From the NCBI GenBank assembly GCA_030427405.1, contig JAUHXK010000010.1, positions 1 to 64,000 on the forward strand: 64,000 nt of DNA, in the 5' to 3' direction. This document shows, in pieces, positions 53,606 through 61,192 of this stretch (position 1 is its first letter; the number at the start of each line of letters is the position of its first letter). The position numbers and the translations under genes are program-made. Origin of the DNA: Alphaproteobacteria bacterium. Lineage in GTDB: Bacteria > Pseudomonadota > Alphaproteobacteria > Rhodobacterales > Rhodobacteraceae. The notes below the pieces were generated by a model. The model did no database searches. It was given only the letters and a program-made list of their open reading frames with translations, and was not told where the DNA came from.

Positions 53606-54628
53606 TTATAAATCCTTGGTTTTGATCACCTCTCGCTGCGCGGCAGAGCGGTATGCGGCTTCGACAAGCGCAAGCGTTCTGAGGTTGTCCGCGCCAGACG
53701 TTTCGGGGGACTTGCCCGTGTTCAGGCAGTCCACAAAGTGGCTTTGGATGGTGCGAACGCTTTCCTGAATATTGTGCCAGGGGCGTTCGGCCCAGCTCAG
53801 CAGTTCCGGCGAGACATCGCGCCGTTCAACCGACCCGTTCGCGTGGATCTCTAACTTGTATCCGGCCTTCAGGTACAAGGAGCCGTTGTCGCCATCGATT
53901 TCAAGCAAAGTTTCCGGGAAGGTTTCCGGCACGCGCTGCGTTGCATATGAACAGTCCACGACGCTGGCCATGCCGGTGTCATGAGTAAGCAGGATCGTGG
54001 CGACGTCCTCGCCTTTGATATTTGGATTGATCCTGTTGGTGTGTGCCGCGACGGTGGTCACATCGCCCATCAGCGCACGCACGATGTCCAGGACATGAAT
54101 GCCCAGGTCTTCGATGATAAAGCGCTGCCCCTCGGCCAGGTATGGTTGGCCCGAGAATACGTCATAGCCTGACCGAAAGCTGGCGCGGCAGAAAAACGGC
54201 GATCCGATTCTGTCGCTGCGAAGCGTGTCGATCACGGCCCGAACCGGCGCTTGCCACCGGAAATTTTCGTGCACCATGAGCGTCTTTCCCGCACCTTCGG
54301 CGGCCTGGACCATGGCCCGCGCGTCATCGAGGTTTTCAGCAAACGGTTTTTGGCAGATGACGTGAACCTGCCTGGACAAGGCAAGCTCGACCAAGGCCCG
54401 GTGGCTGGGTGCGGTGGTGATGATGTCGACGAAATCCAGTTCGACACTGTCCAGCATCCTGGCGGCATCGTCGAACCGTCCGCCGATGCCGAACTGGTCG
54501 CCCATTCTGGTCAGTTGATCGGGGTTGGTATCGCATAGGGCGACGATTTCCGCACCGTCGACCATGTTCCAGCCGTTCAGATGGTTCGCGGCAAAGAACC
54601 CTGCGCCGATGATCCCCCCCTTCAGCAT
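53606..54628 (-). CDS. apsD: Gfo/Idh/MocA-family D-apiose dehydrogenase
   Basis: This 340-residue NAD-dependent enzyme has the Rossmann start GGIIGAGFFAANHLNGW, DIITTAPSHRALVELAL, the QKP variant of the EKP motif (VICQKPFAEN) and a substrate-side histidine in IEDLGIHVLDIVRAL. In apiose pathways a Gfo/Idh enzyme oxidises D-apiose to apionolactone, the substrate of ApnL. The gene is 3 bases downstream of apnO. The assignment rests on the full set of apiose genes; as a family member alone it could oxidise many sugars. Confidence 0.78.
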   Translation of the reverse strand: MLKGGIIGAGFFAANHLNGWNMVDGAEIVALCDTNPDQLTRMGDQFGIGGRFDDAARMLDSVELDFVDIITTAPSHRALVELALSRQVHVICQKPFAENLDDARAMVQAAEGAGKTLMVHENFRWQAPVRAVIDTLRSDRIGSPFFCRASFRSGYDVFSGQPYLAEGQRFIIEDLGIHVLDIVRALMGDVTTVAAHTNRINPNIKGEDVATILLTHDTGMASVVDCSYATQRVPETFPETLLEIDGDNGSLYLKAGYKLEIHANGSVERRDVSPELLSWAERPWHNIQESVRTIQSHFVDCLNTGKSPETSGADNLRTLALVEAAYRSAAQREVIKTKDL

Positions 54629-54631
54629 GGG

Positions 54632-55468
54632 TCAGGTGATCCGCTCGATGCTTGCCGCGATTTCGTCGGGTTCGAAAACACGGCGCCAGTCGTCCCGCAT
54701 CAACATCGGCTTGCCGAATTCAATGGCCTTGTAACAGGCATCTGAAAAGACCCCATCGATATGGCCAAATGTGACCGCGGCCAGAATGTTCATGTGACCC
54801 AGCAGGAAATCGCGGGCGGCCTCTTCGGGCACGCCACGGGCCACCACTTCGTCCATGGCCTCTTTCATCGCAAGCAACAAGGATGCGCACACCGTTTCGC
54901 TCAGGCCCGGTTCAAGCAGGGCCATCTGATCCACCGTGACACGATGCGAGCGGATGACGGGGGCGTAAATCGCTTTTCCGACTTTCTCACCAAGCGCGTA
55001 ATGTTCTTCGGGGCCTTGCATCAAGGCATTCACGATACCTTGTTTCGCCGCGATGCCGCCAAATCGGTCATCGCGTCCTTCCGGAGTGGTTTCGTCATTG
55101 AAGATGGGCGGGTGGCAGGGATGTGTCACGAAATAGGTGACGTCATCGCGTTTGGGCAGATGCCCGGCAAAGGGGCCCGCCGCGTCCAGGCAAATGATGA
55201 TGGCACCAGGTTCGACCATGTCGATAATGGCGTGCGACACGGGCTTTATCGCCGTATCTGGAACTGCCAGCAGGACCACCTCGGCACCCCGAAGCGCGTC
55301 TTCGGCCGGAACGCAGTCTTTGCCAATTTCGTCCTTCAGGCGTTTCTGCGCCTGTTCCGAAACCTCAACATGCGCGACGTCAAAATCAGTACTCAGCAGA
55401 TTCCGCGCGCTGCGTACGCCCATTTTTCCGCCGGCACCAAAGAGGGCAATCTTGGTCAATTGATTCAC
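54632..55468 (-). CDS. apnO: D-apionate oxidoisomerase (ApnO-type)
   Basis: This 278-residue protein has an N-terminal Rossmann domain (KIALFGAGGKMGVRSARNLL, VVLLAVPDTAI) and a C-terminal all-helical domain like 6-phosphogluconate dehydrogenase. Conserved blocks include FVTHPCHPPIFNDET, IRSHRVTVDQMALLEPG and GVPEEAARDFLLGHMNI. It would convert D-apionate to 3-oxo-isoapionate. The start is GTG 55468. A TTG at 55459 has better spacing from GGAG, so the true N-terminus may be three residues shorter. It is the first gene of the leftward transcript and has the shared operator just upstream. Confidence 0.8.
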   Translation of the reverse strand: MNQLTKIALFGAGGKMGVRSARNLLSTDFDVAHVEVSEQAQKRLKDEIGKDCVPAEDALRGAEVVLLAVPDTAIKPVSHAIIDMVEPGAIIICLDAAGPFAGHLPKRDDVTYFVTHPCHPPIFNDETTPEGRDDRFGGIAAKQGIVNALMQGPEEHYALGEKVGKAIYAPVIRSHRVTVDQMALLEPGLSETVCASLLLAMKEAMDEVVARGVPEEAARDFLLGHMNILAAVTFGHIDGVFSDACYKAIEFGKPMLMRDDWRRVFEPDEIAASIERIT

Positions 55469-55476
55469 TCCACTAG

Positions 55477-55489
55477 ACTGGTATGATGA
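55477..55489 (+). promoter_or_regulatory. Apiose regulon operator 3 (before apnO)
   Basis: ACTGGTATGATGA at 55477-55489 is identical over 13 bases to the site before oiaK, 9 kb away, and lies 9 bases upstream of the apnO start in the opposite orientation. An exact 13-mer at two transcription starts of one pathway is unlikely to be chance. Confidence 0.65.
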
Positions 55490-55773
55490 CTACAGGTGTT
55501 TACCTGTTCCCGTCAATATGGAATCCCGGGGCAGGGCCCAGATGGCCGAAATACCCGCCTTTTGCCGGGCCAAACGCTTGGGCCAGTGCGTATTCGCCAT
55601 GTGGTTATGTGCGCAGGATTGGCGGCGACCGCGCTGTGCCTGACCGATCAGGCAAACCCCGTGGCCGGGTTTGCAAACGGGACCGGCCGGCAAAAAATCG
55701 TGGTTGTGGAAACGCCTGGTTTGGCCGGTCTTGACCAGACAAGGCAAAGCACCCCGCTTTTACGGCCGCCAAT
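55490..55773. other. Intergenic region, about 280 bases, nothing recognised
   Basis: This is the gap between the end of the phosphatase gene and the apnO promoter. Short open frames exist on both strands but have unnatural composition and no ribosome site. The part nearest 55500 should hold the apnO promoter, and no clear -35/-10 pair was assigned. No hairpin terminator for the phn transcript was spotted. Confidence 0.4.
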
Positions 55774-56676
55774 TTACGTCGTTGCCACAATCCAATCGGG
55801 GCGAATCCCGCATTTTGCGACGAAAGGTTCGATATCATGGCCCCGAAACAGGCCGTGATCCGTGACGAGAATTGTACGGATCCCAGCAGCAGCGCCGCCC
55901 AGAACGTCGGTGTGCAGCGTATCGCCCACCATGGCGATGCGATGAAGGGGAATACCTGCCAGCCGGTCGAGCGCTGCCGTGAAGGCGTTGCCATAGGGCT
56001 TGCCGTAGAAAGTTGCCTTGGCACCCGCATGCGCGATGATGGTATGCGCAATCAGACCCGGCTCCAACGACAGGCCTCCCTCGCGGGGGGCAACCAAATC
56101 CGGGTTGGCGACGACAAGCGGTCTTGGGTTGTCGTTGAGAGCCTGGGCCAAAACGGCGCCGTCCGGGGCGTTCCAGCGGGCCGAAGACAACAGTAAAAAC
56201 CCGCCGGCGGTGTGCAGCAGGTCGGGTTCGTCCGCCAAATGGACAATGGGCACCGATGCGGGCGCATCGTTGAAGTCATCGCCTTGCGCAGCCACAGCCG
56301 CCCAGACCTTGGAAGGCGGCAATTGGGGAAGGTTGGCAAATGCGACATCCCGGCTTGAGACGACTTCGGACCGGTCAAAGTCAAAGCCAAGCCTATGGTA
56401 TTTCGCGAGGATTTCGCTTTTCGAATAGCTTGCCGCGTTGGTGAGGACGATCAGCCGTTTCCCCGCGGCGCGCAGGTCCGCCATGCGATCGACCGCACCG
56501 TCGATGGCGGTTTCGCCTCTGTTCAGAACGCCGAAAGCATCCAGTATGTAGGCGTCAAAATCATCGGTGGTGTCGCTCAGGTCGTGCCCGGACCGAGAGC
56601 TTTGCGGGAACTCTGCCCTGGGCAAAGTGGCCCGGATGCTTTCATATCGTTGAAAGGCAGAGTGCGTATCCATCAT
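55774..56676 (-). CDS. HAD-superfamily class IIA phosphatase
   Basis: This 300-residue protein resembles the NagD-like HAD class IIA (TIGR01459-type) phosphatases. It has motif I YILDAFGVLNRGE (nucleophile Asp near residue 43; the usual second Asp is Phe, as in this subgroup where Trp or Phe is common), motif II VLTNAA, and motif III/IV KPYGNAF with MVGDTLHTDVLGG. It is the last gene of the phn transporter transcript, 57 bases after the second permease. A role in releasing phosphate from an imported organophosphate is plausible. ATG 56673 is an alternative start. Confidence 0.8.
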   Translation of the reverse strand: MMDTHSAFQRYESIRATLPRAEFPQSSRSGHDLSDTTDDFDAYILDAFGVLNRGETAIDGAVDRMADLRAAGKRLIVLTNAASYSKSEILAKYHRLGFDFDRSEVVSSRDVAFANLPQLPPSKVWAAVAAQGDDFNDAPASVPIVHLADEPDLLHTAGGFLLLSSARWNAPDGAVLAQALNDNPRPLVVANPDLVAPREGGLSLEPGLIAHTIIAHAGAKATFYGKPYGNAFTAALDRLAGIPLHRIAMVGDTLHTDVLGGAAAGIRTILVTDHGLFRGHDIEPFVAKCGIRPDWIVATT

Positions 56677-56733
56677 CGAGGCGGGTCTTTCGAAAAAAGC
56701 GTGGCGGCCAGCATTTGCGGGCCGCCAACAACC

Positions 56734-57546
56734 TTACAGGATCTTCTTGCGCAGGTAGGATGAGACCACTTCGCCCAGCACCACCAGTGCAAGGATGGTG
56801 ATCAGCACCATGGACACTTCGGGCCAGTTGAACGTGTCGATGGCCCCCTGCAGGATCATGCCGATGCCACCAGCGCCAACAAGGCCCAACACCGTGGATT
56901 CACGCAGGTTGATATCCCAGCGCAGAATGGAGACGGCGAAAAAGGCGGGTAAAACCTGTGGCACGATGGCATAAAGCACAATCTTGAAGCGCGACGCGCC
57001 GCAGGCCTCAAGCGCCTCGACCGGTCGCTGGTCAATCTCTTCGATTGCCTCGCCAAGCAGCTTGCCCAGAAATCCGATAGAGCGGAACATGATGGCCACG
57101 ATGCCCGCGACGATCCCGGGACCAAAGATGGCTACGAACAAAAGCGCCCAGATTATGGTGTTGACCGACCGGGACGACACCAGGATGAACCGGCCGATCC
57201 AGAGGGTCACCGCGTTTGGCGTCGTGTTCTGCGCCGAGATATAGGCGACCGGCAGCGAGACCACGACGGCAAACATCGTGGCCAGGGTGGCGATGTTCAC
57301 GGTTTGCCAGATGGCTTCGAGGATCGAGGGAAGGTTGCTGGGATCGGGCGGCATCATGCGCCCAAAGAGATCGCCCATTTGCGATGGTGCGTCCCAGACC
57401 CATTCCCAGATGACATCGATACTGGACAGGGCCCAGGCCACGACCAGAAAGACAAGCATCATGCTGCCATATCGCATCAGGCGTTGGCGCAGGGTGAAGC
57501 GAGACCAGTGATCAAGTGTTTGGTGCAAGGGTTGAGCGTTCATCAT
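56734..57546 (-). CDS. phnE: Phosphonate/organophosphate ABC permease (PhnE, second copy)
   Basis: This 270-residue membrane protein has about six helices and the PhnE-type cytoplasmic loop VEALEACGASRFKIVLYAI (about residues 175-193), followed by RESTVLGLVGAGGIGM. It pairs with the other PhnE. Its first codons overlap the stop of that gene. Two different PhnE proteins in one operon are common in alphaproteobacteria. Confidence 0.87.
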   Translation of the reverse strand: MMNAQPLHQTLDHWSRFTLRQRLMRYGSMMLVFLVVAWALSSIDVIWEWVWDAPSQMGDLFGRMMPPDPSNLPSILEAIWQTVNIATLATMFAVVVSLPVAYISAQNTTPNAVTLWIGRFILVSSRSVNTIIWALLFVAIFGPGIVAGIVAIMFRSIGFLGKLLGEAIEEIDQRPVEALEACGASRFKIVLYAIVPQVLPAFFAVSILRWDINLRESTVLGLVGAGGIGMILQGAIDTFNWPEVSMVLITILALVVLGEVVSSYLRKKIL

Positions 57547-58337
57547 GCAATCCGTTTCCTGATAAACCCGCTGACGGCCTCGGAAACGAGGATGACACCG
57601 ACGATGACCATTGTGATGGCCAGCGCAAAGTCATAATCGTATCGGCCAAAGGCGTTGGCCAGGGTGGCCCCGATTCCGCCCGCGCCGACAATGCCCACCA
57701 CGGCCGAGGCGCGCAGGTTGCTGTCCAGCTGGTAGATACCCAGCCCGACGAGCCTTGGCATGATCTGCGGAAAGACGGCATAGGCAAGTGTCGGGATGAA
57801 CCCCGCCCCGACCGAGCGCATGGCCTCGACTTGGCCAAAGTCGATTTCTTCGATCCGTTCGGCCAACAGCTTGGCAACAAAACCGACCGAGTAGACGACC
57901 AGCGTCAGCGCGCCCGCAAAGGGGCCAAAGCCTACGGCCTTTACAAAGATGATGGCGACAATCACCGGATGAAAGCTGCGGGCCACGATGATGATGCCAC
58001 GACCCAGGAAATAAACCGGTTTGACCGAGATGTTGCGTGCCGCCATGAAGGCCAGCGGAACAGACAGGGCAATCCCCCCCACGGTTGCGAGGATTGCAAT
58101 CTTCAGGCTTTCCAGGAAACCGTCGATCAGCAAGCCTGAGCGTTCGAAATTGGGGGGGAATGCGCCGCTGAAGATCCGCTGTGCGCGGCGCATCCCGTCC
58201 GAAACACGATCCCAGTCAATCGGCAGGGTCGCAAGGGTCAGAACGACATAGATGGCAACTGCGGCATACAACCCGTAGCGCAGGGCCGGACTCTTGATAA
58301 AGGGCGGTTTGTGCCAGGTGTCTTTGACTGCGTTCAT
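57543..58337 (-). CDS. phnE: Phosphonate/organophosphate ABC permease (PhnE, first copy)
   Basis: This 264-residue inner-membrane permease has about six helices, the loop VEAMRSVGAGFIPTLAYAV (about 172-190) and RASAVVGIVGAGGIG near the end. It is clearly paralogous to the next gene. The start overlaps the PhnC stop and its stop overlaps the second permease, so all three are translated as one unit. Confidence 0.88.
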   Translation of the reverse strand: MNAVKDTWHKPPFIKSPALRYGLYAAVAIYVVLTLATLPIDWDRVSDGMRRAQRIFSGAFPPNFERSGLLIDGFLESLKIAILATVGGIALSVPLAFMAARNISVKPVYFLGRGIIIVARSFHPVIVAIIFVKAVGFGPFAGALTLVVYSVGFVAKLLAERIEEIDFGQVEAMRSVGAGFIPTLAYAVFPQIMPRLVGLGIYQLDSNLRASAVVGIVGAGGIGATLANAFGRYDYDFALAITMVIVGVILVSEAVSGFIRKRIA

Positions 58338-59107
58338 GCGACCGCCCCGACTTCGGCGCGATCCATGGCGGGAACCCCGGCATAGATTTCGTCCATTTCA
58401 GCTTTTTCCAGCTTGCCAGGCTTGTCGTCAAAGATGATCCGCCCATAGCGCATGCCGACAATGCGGTCGCTATATTCCTTGGCTTCGGTGACGTTGTGGA
58501 TATTGATGATCACCGGCAGCTTCAGCTCGGATGCCAGATCGCGCAACAGCGACATGATCTGCTCGGATGTCTTGGGGTCCAGCGACGCCGTGGGTTCATC
58601 CGCCAAAAGGATCTCCGGGCGTTGCATCAGCGCACGCACCACGCCGACGCGCTGGCGTTCCCCACCCGAAAGCTCGTCCGCGCGGCGGTCTGCGTAATGC
58701 GCGATGCCGACACGCTCCATCAACTCGTATGCGTGGCGAATGTCCTCGCGCGGATAGCGACGGGTCAGCGCCGCCCAGGTCGAGATGTAACCCAACCGGC
58801 CCGACTGAACGTTTTCCATCACGGTCAGGCGGTCGATCAGGTTGAAGCTTTGGAAAACCATGCCAATACGGCGGCGCGCGTTGCGCAGTTCGCGGCGGTG
58901 CAATGCCGTGAATTCAGTGCCGTTCAGATCGACCGAGCCCGAAGTCGGCTCGACCAGCCGATTGATACAGCGCAGAAGCGTGCTTTTGCCCGCCCCGGAA
59001 GAGCCTATAACAGAAGTCAGCTGATCGCCCTCAACAGTCAGATCAAGCTCTTTGAGCACCGGATCACCGGATCCGTAGCGTTTTGTCAGTTTGGTGATTT
59101 TTAGCAT
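58334..59107 (-). CDS. phnC: Phosphonate/organophosphate ABC ATPase (PhnC)
   Basis: This 257-residue ATPase has Walker A GSSGAGKSTLLRCINRL (about residue 37), signature LSGGERQRVGVVRALMQ, Walker B ILLADEPTASLDPK and the switch histidine in INIHNVTEAKEY. LEPTSG-like VEPTSGSVDLNG after the P-loop is typical of PhnC. ATG 59107 starts the PhnC-like MLKITKLTKRYG; the longer frame upstream is not family-like. It drives the two PhnE permeases. Confidence 0.9.
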   Translation of the reverse strand: MLKITKLTKRYGSGDPVLKELDLTVEGDQLTSVIGSSGAGKSTLLRCINRLVEPTSGSVDLNGTEFTALHRRELRNARRRIGMVFQSFNLIDRLTVMENVQSGRLGYISTWAALTRRYPREDIRHAYELMERVGIAHYADRRADELSGGERQRVGVVRALMQRPEILLADEPTASLDPKTSEQIMSLLRDLASELKLPVIINIHNVTEAKEYSDRIVGMRYGRIIFDDKPGKLEKAEMDEIYAGVPAMDRAEVGAVA

Positions 59108-59228
59108 GGGGTCTCTCGGACAAAGCGTGGCCTTGCCTGTTGCGGCTTGCCCGTGGCGAGCAAGGGCGCAAGGCCTAAAAAGGACCCGGACAGCGCGGGA
59201 ACGCTGACCGGGTTGGTTTGGGCACAGG

Positions 59229-60209
59229 TTACTTCCCGGCGAGGCCTTGGGGCGTATATTCCACACCGTTTGACTTTTGGATCTGACGGATGACCGCCCA
59301 CTGATCCTTGTAGGTGATGGGAATGAACTTGCTGACACCTGCGAATTCGTCGCCCAGCTTGGTGCCGGAGAATTCAAAGGTAAAGAAGGCCTCCTTGATC
59401 TTTTCGACCAGAGCCGGATCAAGATTGTGGGCCACGTTGAATGACGTGGTCGGGAATGGGTCGCTTTCCCAGATCATGCGTACGTCGCTGGCGTCATAAA
59501 GGCCACGTTCCGCCATGCGCTCGACCACTTCAGAGGCAACGGGAGCCGCGTCATAATCGCCGGCCACAACGCCCAGCATGGACTGGTCATGCGAGCCGGA
59601 ATACGTCACTTCGTAGTCCTTGTCAGGCTCGACACCCAAGGTCGGGAACAACGCGCGCGGAGCCTGGTTGCCTGAGTTGGACGTGGGCGACGTGTGCGCG
59701 ACGCGGCGACCAGCCAGGTCCTTGACTTCCTTGATGTCGCTGTCGGCCTGGGTGAAAACCTGCAGTTTATAGCCGAACTGGCCGTCCTCGGCGCCCATGA
59801 TGGCAAAGGGCACGGCGCCAGCCAAGTTTACCGCAAACGGGGTTGGACCGGTGGAAAATCCCGCAACGTGCAACCGGCCCGAGCGCATGGCTTCCACTTC
59901 GGCCGAGTTGGATTGTACCGCGAAGAACTGGACGTCTTTGCCGGTTACCTCTTCCATATGCGCGATGAAGGGCGCCCAGATATCTGCGTAAACGGCTGGG
60001 TCTTCCACAGGGGTGTACGCAAAGACCAGCGTATCGGGGTTGCGCAGCTCTGCCGGGTCGGTCGGCGTGTCTGCAACTAGGTCGCCATTGGCGTCACAAT
60101 ACAGCTCGTCAAGTGCGCCACGGTTGGCGCAGTCTTCGGCGACGGCGGCAAATGCGCTCGTCGACAGGATGCCCAGAGCCGTTGCGGCTCGGGTGAAAAA
60201 TGTTGTCAT
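59229..60209 (-). CDS. phnD: Phosphonate/phosphite-type periplasmic binding protein (PhnD)
   Basis: This 326-residue protein has a signal peptide ending near AFAAVAEDC. The PhnD family regions LVFAYTPVEDPAVYADIW, RSGRLHVAGFSTGPTPFAV, GRRVAHTSPTSNSGNQAP (phosphate-group binding loop) and GSHDQSMLGVVAGDYDAAPVA are present. It binds a phosphonate, phosphite or small phosphate ester. No C-P lyase, phosphonatase or phosphite dehydrogenase gene is in the window, so the ligand is uncertain. It is the first gene of the leftward transcript. Confidence 0.88.
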   Translation of the reverse strand: MTTFFTRAATALGILSTSAFAAVAEDCANRGALDELYCDANGDLVADTPTDPAELRNPDTLVFAYTPVEDPAVYADIWAPFIAHMEEVTGKDVQFFAVQSNSAEVEAMRSGRLHVAGFSTGPTPFAVNLAGAVPFAIMGAEDGQFGYKLQVFTQADSDIKEVKDLAGRRVAHTSPTSNSGNQAPRALFPTLGVEPDKDYEVTYSGSHDQSMLGVVAGDYDAAPVASEVVERMAERGLYDASDVRMIWESDPFPTTSFNVAHNLDPALVEKIKEAFFTFEFSGTKLGDEFAGVSKFIPITYKDQWAVIRQIQKSNGVEYTPQGLAGK

Positions 60210-60311
60210 GGTATCCTCCCTTGAAACGCTTGCCCTTTTTGAATTTACCAAAAGGCAATGCGCTGACCCGACCACGATAGGTAAGTGCTGCGCGCCGAGG
60301 CGAGGGCCGTT

Positions 60312-60360
60312 CTGTTAACGAAACAGATGGAAAGCCAGATAAGTGTTAACAATGTTACAG
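60312..60360. promoter_or_regulatory. Inverted repeats in the phnD / response-regulator gap
   Basis: CTGTT-AACGA-AACAG (60312-60326) and GTGTTAACAATGTTACAG (60343-60360) lie in the 254-base divergent gap. On the minus strand the second reads CTGTAAC-ATTG-TTAACAC, which loosely resembles a Pho box but lacks a good second direct repeat. Either the OmpR-type regulator next door or PhoB could bind here. Confidence 0.35.
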
Positions 60361-60463
60361 AGCTGGTCCAGAAGGCTCGCGTTCTGGCATGATCAGCGGC
60401 ACAAGCGTAAATATCGGCGTTTGGTGGGTTATTGATGCCGCTGGAAGTCAGGGAAGAGGTTGC

Positions 60464-61192
60464 ATGCAAACAGGCAAAGCCGAGCCGCTCATCGCTATTG
60501 TGGATGACGATGAGAATGTGCGCGAAACCCTTTCTGCCTTGATGCGCGAAAGCGGGTTTGATGCCGTGTGCTGCCCCAACATCGCTTCTTTTGTGGCGCT
60601 TGGCGATCCGCCACCGGTGGATTTGGCGCTTGTCGATCTGCGCCTGCGCGGCGAGTCCGGCCTGACGCTGGCGATACACATTCGCGAGCGTTATGAGATT
60701 CCGATTGTGATGTTGACCGGTGTGGGGGATGAAATCGACAAGATCATAGGGTTGGAAACCGGAGCGGATGACTATCTGATCAAGCCCTTCAATCCGCGCG
60801 AACTGGTTGCGCGCATTCGGGCGGTTCTGCGGCGGTACGGGCATGGTGTTGCCAGGTCCGGGGCGCCGTCGGGGCAGTGGATTGTCTTCGGCACGAACCG
60901 CATTGACGTTCAGACCCGTCGCCTGCTTGATGCCGATGGCGCCGAGATCCCGCTGACCAATGCCGAGTACCGGCTTTTGGAATATTTTGCCAGAAACCCC
61001 AACCGGGTCATTCCGCGGCCGGAACTGTTAGAGGAATTGGGGTCCGACATGCAGCGTTATGTGGACCGCACGATTGACGTGCTGATCCTGCGGTTGCGCC
61101 GCAAGATCGAACCTGTCCCCTCCAAGCCGGTGCATCTGCAAACGCGCCGGGGACAGGGGTATTTCTTTTACCTGAGCCCGGCAGGTCAGTAA
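60464..61192 (+). CDS. OmpR-family response regulator
   Basis: This 242-residue protein has a receiver domain (about 8-120; acidic pocket IVDDDENV, phosphoacceptor Asp58 in LALVDLRLRGE, VMLTG and the lysine in DYLIKPFNPREL) and a C-terminal winged-helix DNA-binding domain (about 140-238; LTNAEYRLLEYFARNPNRV, YVDRTIDVLILRLRRKIEP). GAAGAGG precedes ATG 60464. The stop overlaps the kinase start (TAATG), so the pair is translationally coupled. Targets are unknown; the divergent phn operon is the nearest candidate. Confidence 0.9.
   Translation: MQTGKAEPLIAIVDDDENVRETLSALMRESGFDAVCCPNIASFVALGDPPPVDLALVDLRLRGESGLTLAIHIRERYEIPIVMLTGVGDEIDKIIGLETGADDYLIKPFNPRELVARIRAVLRRYGHGVARSGAPSGQWIVFGTNRIDVQTRRLLDADGAEIPLTNAEYRLLEYFARNPNRVIPRPELLEELGSDMQRYVDRTIDVLILRLRRKIEPVPSKPVHLQTRRGQGYFFYLSPAGQ

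Noticed and set aside
60343..60360. A confident Pho box before phnD
   Set aside because: Only one CTGTAAC half is good; the second 11-base direct repeat does not match. It is kept as an inverted repeat of unknown use.
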